This document shows positions 8,535 to 15,767 of a DNA stretch of 64,000 bases, piece after piece (the first letter of the stretch is position 1; each line of letters begins with the position of its first letter). The DNA is from CAVPXC01 sp963709505 (GTDB taxonomy: Bacteria > Chloroflexota > Anaerolineae > JAAEKA01): positions 62,001 to 126,000 of the forward strand of contig CAVPXC010000022.1 in assembly GCA_963709505.1 (NCBI GenBank), in the 5' to 3' direction. The position numbers and the translations under genes were made by a program. The notes under the pieces were generated by a model. The model saw only the letters and a list, made by a program, of their open reading frames with translations. It ran no database searches and was not told the DNA's origin.

Positions 8535-8799
8535 CGTTGTCCCAGACCTCGGCCAGAGAACGTTTGGAGGCTTCGAGCCATTCAGCCACCAGGCCCGTTT
8601 CGGTATCTTCCGGCCGGGCGCCCATGTCGAGCAGCTCGCCGCCTAGAATACGCCATTCCCTACCAAGCTTAACGCCGGGCACCTGTCCGGAGCGTAATAG
8701 CTTCAACACGCTTTGCTGCGACGCACGAAGCAGGCGCGCGGTTTCTTCGACGGTATAGTAGACGTTGGGTTGAATAGCTAGCGAGTTCGGACTTTCCAT
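8506..8799 (-). CDS. Excisionase-type HTH protein, probable antitoxin of the MazF-like toxin
   Basis: 97 residues. YYTVEETARLLRASQQSVLKLLRSG is a MerR/excisionase winged helix-turn-helix, with GVKLGREWRI as the wing. The C-terminal part (EDTETGLVAEWLEASKRSLA) would be the toxin-binding region. It overlaps the toxin start at 8534. ATG at 8799. Confidence 0.75.
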   Translation of the reverse strand: MESPNSLAIQPNVYYTVEETARLLRASQQSVLKLLRSGQVPGVKLGREWRILGGELLDMGARPEDTETGLVAEWLEASKRSLAEVWDNDEDAVYDQL

Positions 8800-8824
8800 A
8801 GCGCCTCTCTGAATCCATCCACAC

Positions 8825-10195
8825 CTACACCAACTTCAAGAACGCCGGCAGATCAACCGCCTCACGCGGGCCGACTTGGATGGTCCAGCCAGGCAGCTCT
8901 TCCTCCAACTCGCCCATCAGCACGGCGACGTGGCCGGGAATGATGACCTTGCGGTGGTTGATCTTGCCCGCCGCGCCCGATTCCTTAACGGCTTTGGCGA
9001 TGCGCTCGGCGTCGAACTTGCCGGCGGCCCAGGCGGTCAGCACGCTCATGCCCTCGGCATCGGTCACCAACAGCCAGCCCGGCAGGCCGCTGCTTTCGAC
9101 TTCGTTGGCCACGCTGAAGTAGGTGATCGAGAAGTTGGTCGTCACCATCAACGGCGCGTCCGGGCCGGGGTTGTTGATCGGGTAGACGCCTGGCTCAACC
9201 TGGATCGGCTTCTGCGGGTCGGTGTAGACGTTTTCGCGCAGCACCAGCAGCGCGTACGCGCTGGCCGGCGTGACATGATCCAACACCACAATGCCGGCGT
9301 ACTTGGCGATCTGCTGGCCGGCCAGCACGATCTCGTCCAGCGGGCCGGTTGCGCCTTCGCCAGGGAAAGTGATCACTGGGTAGCCCAAGGCGCGCAGGTT
9401 CTCTTTAAGTGCCAGCCGCCGGATAGAGGTCAACACCGCCAGCGACTCATTAAATCCACGCACGCCAGGATCGAGTACCAGGTCCTCGACGCCGAACTTG
9501 GCGATCTCGTCGGTCAGCTTCGCAAGTGCATCCAGATCGGCGTCCTGAACACGCACAGCCAATGGCGCCTGGGCGGTCTTAGCCGCGAGAGCCACGCGGC
9601 GCCAGTTTTCGGCATCAGCCGCGTAGACCAGCGGCGTGCGCCCTTGCGAAGCAGCCAGCCCCGCTTTGAGCGCCGTCGGGTCGTCGGCCATCAGGATCAG
9701 CATCTTCTTCGTGCTGTCACAGACGGCTTTGACCGCCGCTCCGTAGGTCTCCGGGTTGCCGGAGGTATACGCCACGGCGATGCCGTCAATGCTCAACGCC
9801 ATACCGACGTAGTCTACGGCATAGGCGTCGACCGCGGCGACCGTGCGCTGTGAAACCTCCTGCCCATCACCATCGCTGACCTTCACGAACAGGCCCGGCT
9901 TGTGGAAGAAGGTCTTCTCGTGACGGAAGAGTACCGTCTCGTTGCCGACTTCCAGCTTGTGCCCGTTGCTGCTGAGCGTGATCAAGCGGATCGGCGGCGC
10001 GGCTGCGTCGGACAGCTTAGACACAGAATCGTCGCTGACGTACTTGCACGCCGAAAGATCGGCTTGCTTGGCCGCTAACTTCATGGCGAAGGCCAGGCAG
10101 GTCGGGTAACCGCACTCCTTGCAGTTGGCCTTCGGATGGGGCGGCTTTTGTCCGCCGGGAAGCATCTTATATATTTCTAGACCGGAAAGGGCCAT
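8825..10195 (-). CDS. acsC: Corrinoid/iron-sulfur protein large subunit (CFeSP gamma)
   Basis: 456 residues, close to the family length. C25, C28, C33 and C50 (NCKECGYPTC and later SACKYV) ligate the [4Fe-4S] cluster that reduces cobalt. The middle TIM barrel and the C-terminal corrinoid-binding part (ITYFSVANEVESSGLPGWLLV, then VIIPGHVAVLMGELEEEL) follow. It forms the heterodimer with AcsD and carries the methyl group to AcsB. ATG at 10195 with AAAGGAG upstream. Same strand and order as acsD and a NifU-like gene. Confidence 0.95.
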   Translation of the reverse strand: MALSGLEIYKMLPGGQKPPHPKANCKECGYPTCLAFAMKLAAKQADLSACKYVSDDSVSKLSDAAAPPIRLITLSSNGHKLEVGNETVLFRHEKTFFHKPGLFVKVSDGDGQEVSQRTVAAVDAYAVDYVGMALSIDGIAVAYTSGNPETYGAAVKAVCDSTKKMLILMADDPTALKAGLAASQGRTPLVYAADAENWRRVALAAKTAQAPLAVRVQDADLDALAKLTDEIAKFGVEDLVLDPGVRGFNESLAVLTSIRRLALKENLRALGYPVITFPGEGATGPLDEIVLAGQQIAKYAGIVVLDHVTPASAYALLVLRENVYTDPQKPIQVEPGVYPINNPGPDAPLMVTTNFSITYFSVANEVESSGLPGWLLVTDAEGMSVLTAWAAGKFDAERIAKAVKESGAAGKINHRKVIIPGHVAVLMGELEEELPGWTIQVGPREAVDLPAFLKLV

Positions 10196-10209
10196 AGAGA
10201 GACTCCTTT

Positions 10210-10441
10210 GTTTGGGGAACGGAGAATTGTCAATTGGGAATTGTCAATTGTCAAGGGCGGAATTGGAGGATGGTCAACTGGGCGCCGAACTTCCGGCCAT
10301 TAGCCATTGATAATTGTCAATTGGGAATTGTCAATTGTCAATGGCTAATGGCGGAATCGGAGGGTGGTCAATTGACAACTGGGCGCCGAACTTCCGGCCA
10401 TTTACCATTGACAATTGACAATTCCCAATTGACAATTGCTA
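10210..10441. repeat. Tandem duplicated block of CAATTG/GTCAATTG words
   Basis: GAATTGTCAATTGGGAATTG words repeat throughout, and a unit of roughly 110 bases containing GGGCGCCGAACTTCCGGCCA occurs twice (about 10281 and 10380). The block fills the acsC to NifU-like gap with no gene. The same words occur inside genes at 36752-36793, 36892-36936 and near 40060. Confidence 0.85.
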
Positions 10442-10690
10442 GGGCACCGCCTGGATATACTCCATCTCAGGAAAATACTGTTTACAGAACCGGCCGATGC
10501 CCATGGCCAGCGTTTGCTGGGACATGGGGCAGCCGATGCACGCACCCTGCAGGCGCACTTGCAGCGTCGTGCCATCGAAATTGACGAAGTCGACCCAGCC
10601 ACCATGTGTTACCTCGATCTGATGGCTAATCGCGGCGATGAGCTCTTCGATGGTGACTTCGGGCTGGGCGGTCGCGGGTTGGTCGTTCAT
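10439..10690 (-). CDS. NifU C-terminal-domain Fe-S scaffold
   Basis: 83 residues. IEELIAAISHQIEVTHGGWV and VRLQGACIGCPMSQQTLAMGIG match the NifU C-terminal domain; C-x-x-C (CIGC) binds a transient Fe-S cluster. It lies between acsD and acsC, 12 bases downstream of acsD, so it is probably cotranscribed and may supply clusters to the Fe-S-rich pathway enzymes (inference). Confidence 0.85.
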   Translation of the reverse strand: MNDQPATAQPEVTIEELIAAISHQIEVTHGGWVDFVNFDGTTLQVRLQGACIGCPMSQQTLAMGIGRFCKQYFPEMEYIQAVP

Positions 10691-10701
10691 GGGGTGAATT
10701 C

Positions 10702-11691
10702 CTACGAGTTCCCATTCTGCGCAGGCGTCATCAGCCGCTGGATCACGGCCTTGATTTCAGCCACGCTGTCGGGATGGCGCAGCACGACAATGTCCGCGCC
10801 CGATTGCAACAGGGTCGTGGCAGTGAGTGTTTCCCAGGTCACGGCTCGCTCGGCCCAGTCGCCCCAGGCATCGGGCACGCCGCTACCGACCTTCGACTCC
10901 TTCAGCTTCCAGCCTTCCTCGCCGGGGGTCACCAGCATCGGCTGCTGGGTCATCGAGTCGCCGTTGAGCGCGGCCAGGCGCAGACGTTCCATGACGCTGT
11001 AGCCGTACTCGATGCCGTAGCCCAACGCGCCCGTGCTGGGGTCCATCAGGATGCGATCCATCGGCAGGCCCACATCGCGGGTCAGGATGATCAACTGTTT
11101 GGCCAGGTTGACGTCCATCGGCGTGCGGCTGTCGACCAGGTGGCCGTGGGCCATGGCCGCAGCGGCGATCGTGCGGTAGTTCTTGTCCTCACAGACGCCC
11201 AAAACCAGCCGCTCGCCGGCCGCCTCTTCGGCCACTGCGACCAGCAGCTCGTTATCCAACTCGGCTTGGCCGGGGCCAAAGACCATCAGCGGCAGGCCGG
11301 TGGCGTTGAGCACGACGCGCACCATCTTGCGCGCCTCGGCCGCAGTCGGCCTGGCGCCGTTGGGGCCGCGCTGCACGGGGCCGGTCAAGCGCAGTAGGAT
11401 CAGATCGGCGCCTTTGGCTTCGGCGGCCTTAGCCCAGCTTGCCGGATCATTCACGGCATCGCCCCAGACTTCCTTTAGGAGTACCGACCAGTCCACCGGC
11501 CACTGGTCGGCGATCTCGACGGCGACCACGGGCGGGTGGGGCATGGCGCCTTCGTGGAACAGAAACGGCAACGTCGACTCGCCGCCGACGGTCACCGTCT
11601 TGGTGCGCGTGCCGCCATCGGCCTGGGTTGCGCCGATCGTGACCTCTCGGACTTTACCTGCGTATTTGTTCTTTGGACTGGTAACAGGCAT
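10702..11691 (-). CDS. acsD: Corrinoid/iron-sulfur protein small subunit (CFeSP delta)
   Basis: 329 residues from ATG 11691, chosen over an in-frame upstream start because AAAGGAG lies 10 bases before it. The TIM barrel shows VAVEIADQWPVDWS, GPGQAELDNELL, DKNYRTIAAAAMAHGHLV and DPSTGALGYGIEYGYSVMER, the AcsD signature. It forms the AcsCD heterodimer that binds cobalamin between the subunits. First gene of the acsD/NifU-like/acsC group. Confidence 0.95.
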   Translation of the reverse strand: MPVTSPKNKYAGKVREVTIGATQADGGTRTKTVTVGGESTLPFLFHEGAMPHPPVVAVEIADQWPVDWSVLLKEVWGDAVNDPASWAKAAEAKGADLILLRLTGPVQRGPNGARPTAAEARKMVRVVLNATGLPLMVFGPGQAELDNELLVAVAEEAAGERLVLGVCEDKNYRTIAAAAMAHGHLVDSRTPMDVNLAKQLIILTRDVGLPMDRILMDPSTGALGYGIEYGYSVMERLRLAALNGDSMTQQPMLVTPGEEGWKLKESKVGSGVPDAWGDWAERAVTWETLTATTLLQSGADIVVLRHPDSVAEIKAVIQRLMTPAQNGNS

Positions 11692-11867
11692 GTGGGGTTC
11701 TCGCTCCTTTGGGAGAGGGGATATCACAGCGAATGCTGACAACGAATGCAGAAAACTGCACCAGAAGTGTCACGCATCTCACTGATCACTCGCATTAGTC
11801 ATCCACAGAGGATCATTTTTGGCCATTCACTGCACCCTTAGGCCGAGTTGATCCCGATTGATGGCCT

Positions 11868-11903
11868 TAGATCGGTCCGGTCCCAGAAGACCGAACCGAT
11901 CTA
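11868..11903. repeat. Inverted repeat TAGATCGGT...ACCGATCTA in the acsD upstream region
   Basis: TAGATCGGTCCGGTC and GACCGAACCGATCTA pair around a 6-base loop, with one mismatched base on each arm. It is the only structure I see in 11692-11980, which must also hold the acsD promoter; no clear -35/-10 pair was recognised. Confidence 0.6.
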
Positions 11904-11980
11904 CAATTACGCGCCCGTAGTACGTTGGTCGCATCCGCTCCGGCATTCGTTGTCCGTATTCGTTGTGATATTATCACGCC

Positions 11981-12448
11981 TCACGACAACCCATACCGAT
12001 GCTTAAACAAATCCACCGCCGTGGGCCGCTCGGCGCCGACGCCGACACCCGGTGCGCGTTCCATGCCGCCGAGGATTCGGCACACGTCCTGCAGCGTGAT
12101 GACGGCGGCCGGGTACTTGATACCGCCGGCGTGATGGGTGACAAACAACTGGCGCAGGCCGCGGTCGAGCATCAAGTGGGCCGCGGCGGCGGCCGGCACG
12201 TCGGGCAGGATCTCCGGCACGTGTTCGTCCATGATGGCGCCAGCCGTCAGCTTGGCATAGTCGCGGTTGATGACGCGCGCCACGTGCTGCTCGCCGATCC
12301 AGCCCACCATGTTGGCGTCTTCGTCCAGTACAATCAACGCGGCGACGTTGCGCTCGACCAGCAGGCGAGCGGCGTCCTTCAACGGTGTGTCCTCACGGCA
12401 CGTGGGCACGCCGACTTGCATCAGGTCACGGACGAGGGTGGTGGGCAT
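11981..12448 (-). CDS. Two-CBS-domain protein
   Basis: 155 residues from ATG 12448 (an in-frame TTG at 12499 would overlap the preceding gene). MPTTLVRDLMQVGVPTCRED and PLKDAARLLVERNVAALIVLD form CBS 1; AGAIMDEHVPEILPDVPAAA and LRQLFVTHH form CBS 2. CBS pairs sense adenosyl nucleotides or regulate partners. It precedes acsD on the same strand with a 289-base gap, so a regulatory link to the pathway is possible but unproven. Confidence 0.8.
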   Translation of the reverse strand: MPTTLVRDLMQVGVPTCREDTPLKDAARLLVERNVAALIVLDEDANMVGWIGEQHVARVINRDYAKLTAGAIMDEHVPEILPDVPAAAAAHLMLDRGLRQLFVTHHAGGIKYPAAVITLQDVCRILGGMERAPGVGVGAERPTAVDLFKHRYGLS

Positions 12449-12458
12449 AAGTAGCGGC

Positions 12459-12707
12459 TCAGTCGTTGCCGATTTCGTAATTAGGCTTGGGTTCGGCAAT
12501 GGCCGGCGTTGTAGTGGCTATCCTGGCAGGTTGCTGCTCAGACCTGTTGTCAAGTCTACGCTCCAGTTCGGCACGATCAATGGTCCTTTGCCCGCGGCGT
12601 TTTGCGATCAACTTCCAGAACTGATCGCTAGTGCTCAGTTGCAGCTGCTCTTCATCCATTCCGGCAACGCCAATAATGATTGCAACCGGCTTGTCATTCT
12701 GTGTCAC
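12459..12707 (-). CDS. Small antitoxin-like protein
   Basis: 82 residues from a GTG at 12707 that overlaps the end of the gene upstream (stop at 12694). KPVAIIIGVAGMDEEQLQL followed by FWKLIAKRRGQRTIDRAELE resembles the YefM/Phd-like antitoxins whose first strand-helix unit is KPVAVLI. The Asn/Gln-rich tail has no match I know. No toxin follows: the next gene on the strand is the CBS protein. Confidence 0.55.
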   Translation of the reverse strand: MTQNDKPVAIIIGVAGMDEEQLQLSTSDQFWKLIAKRRGQRTIDRAELERRLDNRSEQQPARIATTTPAIAEPKPNYEIGND

Positions 12708-13002
12708 GATTGATGGTCTCCTGACTGCGACCTTCTACGATCTCATATTCGGCGTCAAGCTGGTTCCAGAAGTCCTCGTGGCGGATGCCGCCGGTCGCCT
12801 GGATGCGTTCTTCGGCAGCATCAAGAATCGCCCTCAGCTTCTTGGAATGCGCCAACATTATGCGTTCGATCTCATCTTCATCAGACATAGGCTGCAGTCC
12901 GATGCGAAACTTCGCTCGGTCCAGGTCAGCCTGAGTTACGTGAGGATACTCATCTCGATTGTCAGGGGATAGCGAACCTGAGGCGGCATTGTTACTCGAC
13001 AT
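12694..13002 (-). CDS. Conserved hypothetical protein in a toxin-antitoxin-like cluster
   Basis: 102 residues from ATG 13002; this ATG overlaps the stop of the previous ORF (GATGTCGAGTAA), which supports it over longer upstream starts. IERIMLAHSKKLRAILDAAEE then IRHEDFWNQLDAEY resembles short antitoxin-like proteins that pair with the type of protein at 12459. No catalytic motif is visible. Confidence 0.55.
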   Translation of the reverse strand: MSSNNAASGSLSPDNRDEYPHVTQADLDRAKFRIGLQPMSDEDEIERIMLAHSKKLRAILDAAEERIQATGGIRHEDFWNQLDAEYEIVEGRSQETINRDTE

Positions 13003-13204
13003 CTCTAGGCTCCGAAATATCAGTGGTGTGATAGAAAGCCATCGCCTCAGCCAACATCGCTGCTGCGCCAACCATGCCATAAGGTGTTGGCAACTCATAA
13101 GTCTTGCCGGCCTGAAAGGGAAAGATATCGCCAATGGCCTCCAGGTCTTCGGCAAGGATGCGGATGAGCTTGAGTTCGATCAAGGGTAGACAACTGGCGA
13201 GCAC
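12992..13204 (-). pseudogene. C-terminal fragment of a small conserved protein
   Basis: From a GTG at 13204 the frame reads LIELKLIRILAEDLEAIGD, FPFQAGKTYELPTPYGMVGA and ends RDVE. The compact conserved-looking tail and its 11-base overlap with the next gene suggest it is the remaining end of a real gene of this cluster. Its 5' part has been replaced by the end of a HicB-like gene. Function unknown. Confidence 0.4.
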
Positions 13205-13478
13205 GCGCTGCGAGCCGCGAATGGGAACTCTCTGGCAAGCGCTGGATGAACTTGCCGCTGTAGCTGCCACCGCTGCCAGGCTCAGGGACAGGCAATCCCA
13301 TATCCTCCAGCGCCGCAATCGTCTCCGCCAGTGCGTCCATGCCGTTGCGGATCGCTTCTTCGGGCGTCTCGCCGTCCGAGATACACTCGGAGAAGTCCGG
13401 GAACGAGATGAGATAGCCACCGCCTTCTTCTCTAGTCAAGGGGCGAACTTCGAATGGATAAGTGGTTAGGTCTCTCAT
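13095..13478 (-). pseudogene. hicB: HicB-like antitoxin with displaced C-terminus
   Basis: The first ~90 residues are a clear HicB fold: GGGYLISFPDFSECISDGET, PEEAIRNGMDALAETIAALE, then FIQRLPESSHSRLAARA, the start of the C-terminal ribbon-helix-helix. The expected continuation (SLNQ...) is missing; the frame instead runs through another gene's sequence out of phase. No HicA is adjacent. I read it as a deletion fusion. Confidence 0.65.
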
Positions 13479-13516
13479 GGCTCAGTCACGAAGTAGTTAC
13501 AGTCACGCACTCCTGC

Positions 13517-13870
13517 TCACTCGCCATCTATCTGGTATTCCGCTTGCTTCTCAGCAATTGCAACGCTGGCCGACTGCCGTTGTTCGACCTCGACGGCCAG
13601 GCGCAAACCGACGCTGCGCAGCAACGCGTTGAGGCTAGCCAACTGCGGATTTCCCGTCGAGGAGAGCATCTTGTACAAGCTTTCGCGGTTCAGACGAGCT
13701 TGCCTGGCGATCTGGCTCATACCTCTTGCTTCCGTGACATGGCGCAGCGCCAGTAAGAAAACCTCCTGATCGCCGTCCTCCAACGCCGCGTTCAGATAGG
13801 CCGCCGCCTCTTCGGGATCGGCCAAGTCCTCTAGTAAGCCAATTTCGTACGGTACTGCTGCGTCGCTCAT
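13517..13870 (-). CDS. HigA-type (TIGR02684-like) addiction-module antitoxin
   Basis: 117 residues. DLADPEEAAAYLNAALEDGD and FLLALRHVTEARGMSQIARQ, then LNRESLYKMLSSTGNP, form the Cro/CI-like HTH of the antidote family that pairs with RelE-like killer proteins. ATG at 13870 overlaps the toxin stop (ATGA type, 4 bases). Confidence 0.85.
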   Translation of the reverse strand: MSDAAVPYEIGLLEDLADPEEAAAYLNAALEDGDQEVFLLALRHVTEARGMSQIARQARLNRESLYKMLSSTGNPQLASLNALLRSVGLRLAVEVEQRQSASVAIAEKQAEYQIDGE

Positions 13871-14205
13871 GCTGTCCTCCGCTGGTAGTCTGCCCAGTAC
13901 GCCTGTGCCAATTCGATATCCTGTGCTTGGGTCCGCTTGTCGCCGCCACAGAGCAGTATGACCATCGTATTGCCCTGGCGTCCAAAATAGGCTCGATAGC
14001 CTGGTCCATAATGAATGCGAAGCTCACTAACGCCGCCACCAACCGTACCCCAATCGCCAAGGTTGCCAAGGCTCACTCGATCGACACGCACGCGTACCCG
14101 AGCGCGGGCCTGACGATCTCGCAAGTTGCGCAACCACTCTCGATAGGGGATGCGGCCGTCCTCGGTTTGATATTCGAGTACTTTGATTGGAGCGTCGTCA
14201 GCCAT
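13867..14205 (-). CDS. HigB-type (RelE superfamily) killer toxin
   Basis: 112 residues. IPYREWLRNLRDRQARARVRVR and GVSELRIHYGPGYRAYF, then VILLCGGDKRTQAQDIELA are the motifs of the phage-derived Gp49/HigB-like mRNA interferases. Toxin first, antitoxin second, with a 4-base overlap. Confidence 0.87.
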   Translation of the reverse strand: MADDAPIKVLEYQTEDGRIPYREWLRNLRDRQARARVRVRVDRVSLGNLGDWGTVGGGVSELRIHYGPGYRAYFGRQGNTMVILLCGGDKRTQAQDIELAQAYWADYQRRTA

Positions 14206-14373
14206 GAGTGCATTGTAGCATAAAAGCTACACAAAGAGAAAGCCGTCCAACGGGCAATCAGCGCCACATTCGCCAACGATGTTCTGTTGCGGTAGATGGC
14301 ACGTTGACCTACGTCAGGCTTGACGTCAACGAATGCCTGTGGTGAGACAAAAACTTAACTGTAGGCCAGTCCA

Positions 14374-15665
14374 CTAGAACGGTATCTCCTCTTCATCAAT
14401 GGTTTCGACCACAGTTTGTCTCACTACCTGGGTGTCCGTTTCGGCAAGCTCAACGATGAATCTAGCACGATCGTATAGTTCATCGAACGTGATTATCTCG
14501 GGATTCATCGTGTTGCGGCGAAACAGCTCAAAAGAGCTGTATTTCAATTCATTGACTCCATAGCTGCTGCGAAACTCATCCAGGCACCCAATGACCACAA
14601 CTGCCTTGGGTTGGTAGTTGAAAACAATCTCTCCGGTCGGGAATCCGTCCGTACTCGTGGTTTCAACCTTGAGGCTCTTGAGCGCTTTCTGCACTGTCTT
14701 CTGGACCTGGGCAATCGCCCCCGCAAGCTCATTCGATATGCGCCAACTCTCTGGCCTGTAAGGCTCATTGCTCAAGAGCTGGGTACGGTGCGTCTTAAGC
14801 TCTACGAAGCAGAGTGAACTGATCAGGCCGCGTGTCTTCAACAGCGCATCACTGCGTTTGCCTGCCTCCAAGAATGAGTGACCAGTAGTTATTTGCTCTA
14901 GTTTGCGGTTGTCCAACGGAGAGGTAAAGACGTAACGCAAACCATACCCAAATATCCACGAATTCTGTTCGAAGAACTTCTGCCATGCATCCTCAACTCC
15001 TCTTCGCCTTCCACTCGCTGATCTTGCCTTTGAAGTATGCCTCGTCACTCAACAGGCGTTCGAACTCCTCCAGCTGCTGCCTTCGATAAGCCAGGGCCAC
15101 CACATCCGTCTTTGTGACCTTATGTCTGACGATCTCCTCCAGCAAATCCGGTTCAACGTTCTCGACTAGATATCGCCTCTTCTCTGGTTCACTGAGTAGC
15201 CAGTCGTTGACGATGGCATCATCAAGCCTCACTTTCTCAGAGCTTTCGAGATCCAAGTATCTGACGAGACGAAGTAAGTTGTACAGCTTCTCTATCTCAT
15301 CTCCATAAAAATTGAACGCATGTCGATGCGGAGAACCACTCCTTATCTCGAACCGCTGTATTGTGATGTTCTTGACTTCTCGTGTGTCCTCGTAGAATAC
15401 TATCTTGACTTCCTGTCTCCCGCCCCCAGTTACCCTTAGTACGAGTTCGCCCTTCAGTTTGGCAAACTCAGGTCGTTCGTCCAGAGTCAAGAACCTTCGA
15501 AACTATTCTTATCTCGCGCTGGTCTTCCGGCCCAAAGAGGCCCGACGGTCGAAATGCACGGCTAACGTATGTTCGATCAGGACGCTTGTTGATGAAGTAT
15601 TCGTATTCGCTCGGTCGCTCAGGGAGATAGTCGTCCATTTGGCTCAATTTGACGTGTGACCTCAT
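14374..15665 (-). pseudogene. sduA: Shedu defence nuclease SduA (DUF4263), two frameshifts
   Basis: Three consecutive frames make one protein of about 429 residues. The N-terminal part starts MRSHVKLSQMDDYLPERPSE (15665), shifts near 15476 to FLTLDERPEFAKLKGELVLR, and shifts again near 15006 into GVEDAWQKFFEQNSWIFGYG, the DUF4263 hallmark. FVELKTHRTQLL (E-x-K) fits the PD-(D/E)XK active site, with a Gln-x-x-Lys style helix after it. Each junction is explained by one extra base. Shedu is a single-gene anti-phage system (family knowledge). It sits between acsB and the HigBA pair, inside the acetyl-CoA-pathway cluster. Confidence 0.75.
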
Positions 15666-15701
15666 TTGTGGCTGACAGCGTCTCCACCAGCCGGCGTGAA
15701 C

Positions 15702-15765
15702 AAGGTGTCAAGTGTCCAGGCTCGCACACGACACCTGACACTTGACACCTTGCCACCTGACACTG
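15702..15765. repeat. Inverted repeat AAGGTGTCAAGTGTC ... GACACTTGACACCTT
   Basis: Arms AAGGTGTCAAGTGTC and GACACTTGACACCTT flank a loop holding GACACCTGACA. Same words as 2219-2345. It ends three bases before the acsB stop codon. Confidence 0.75.
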
Positions 15766-15767
15766 CC

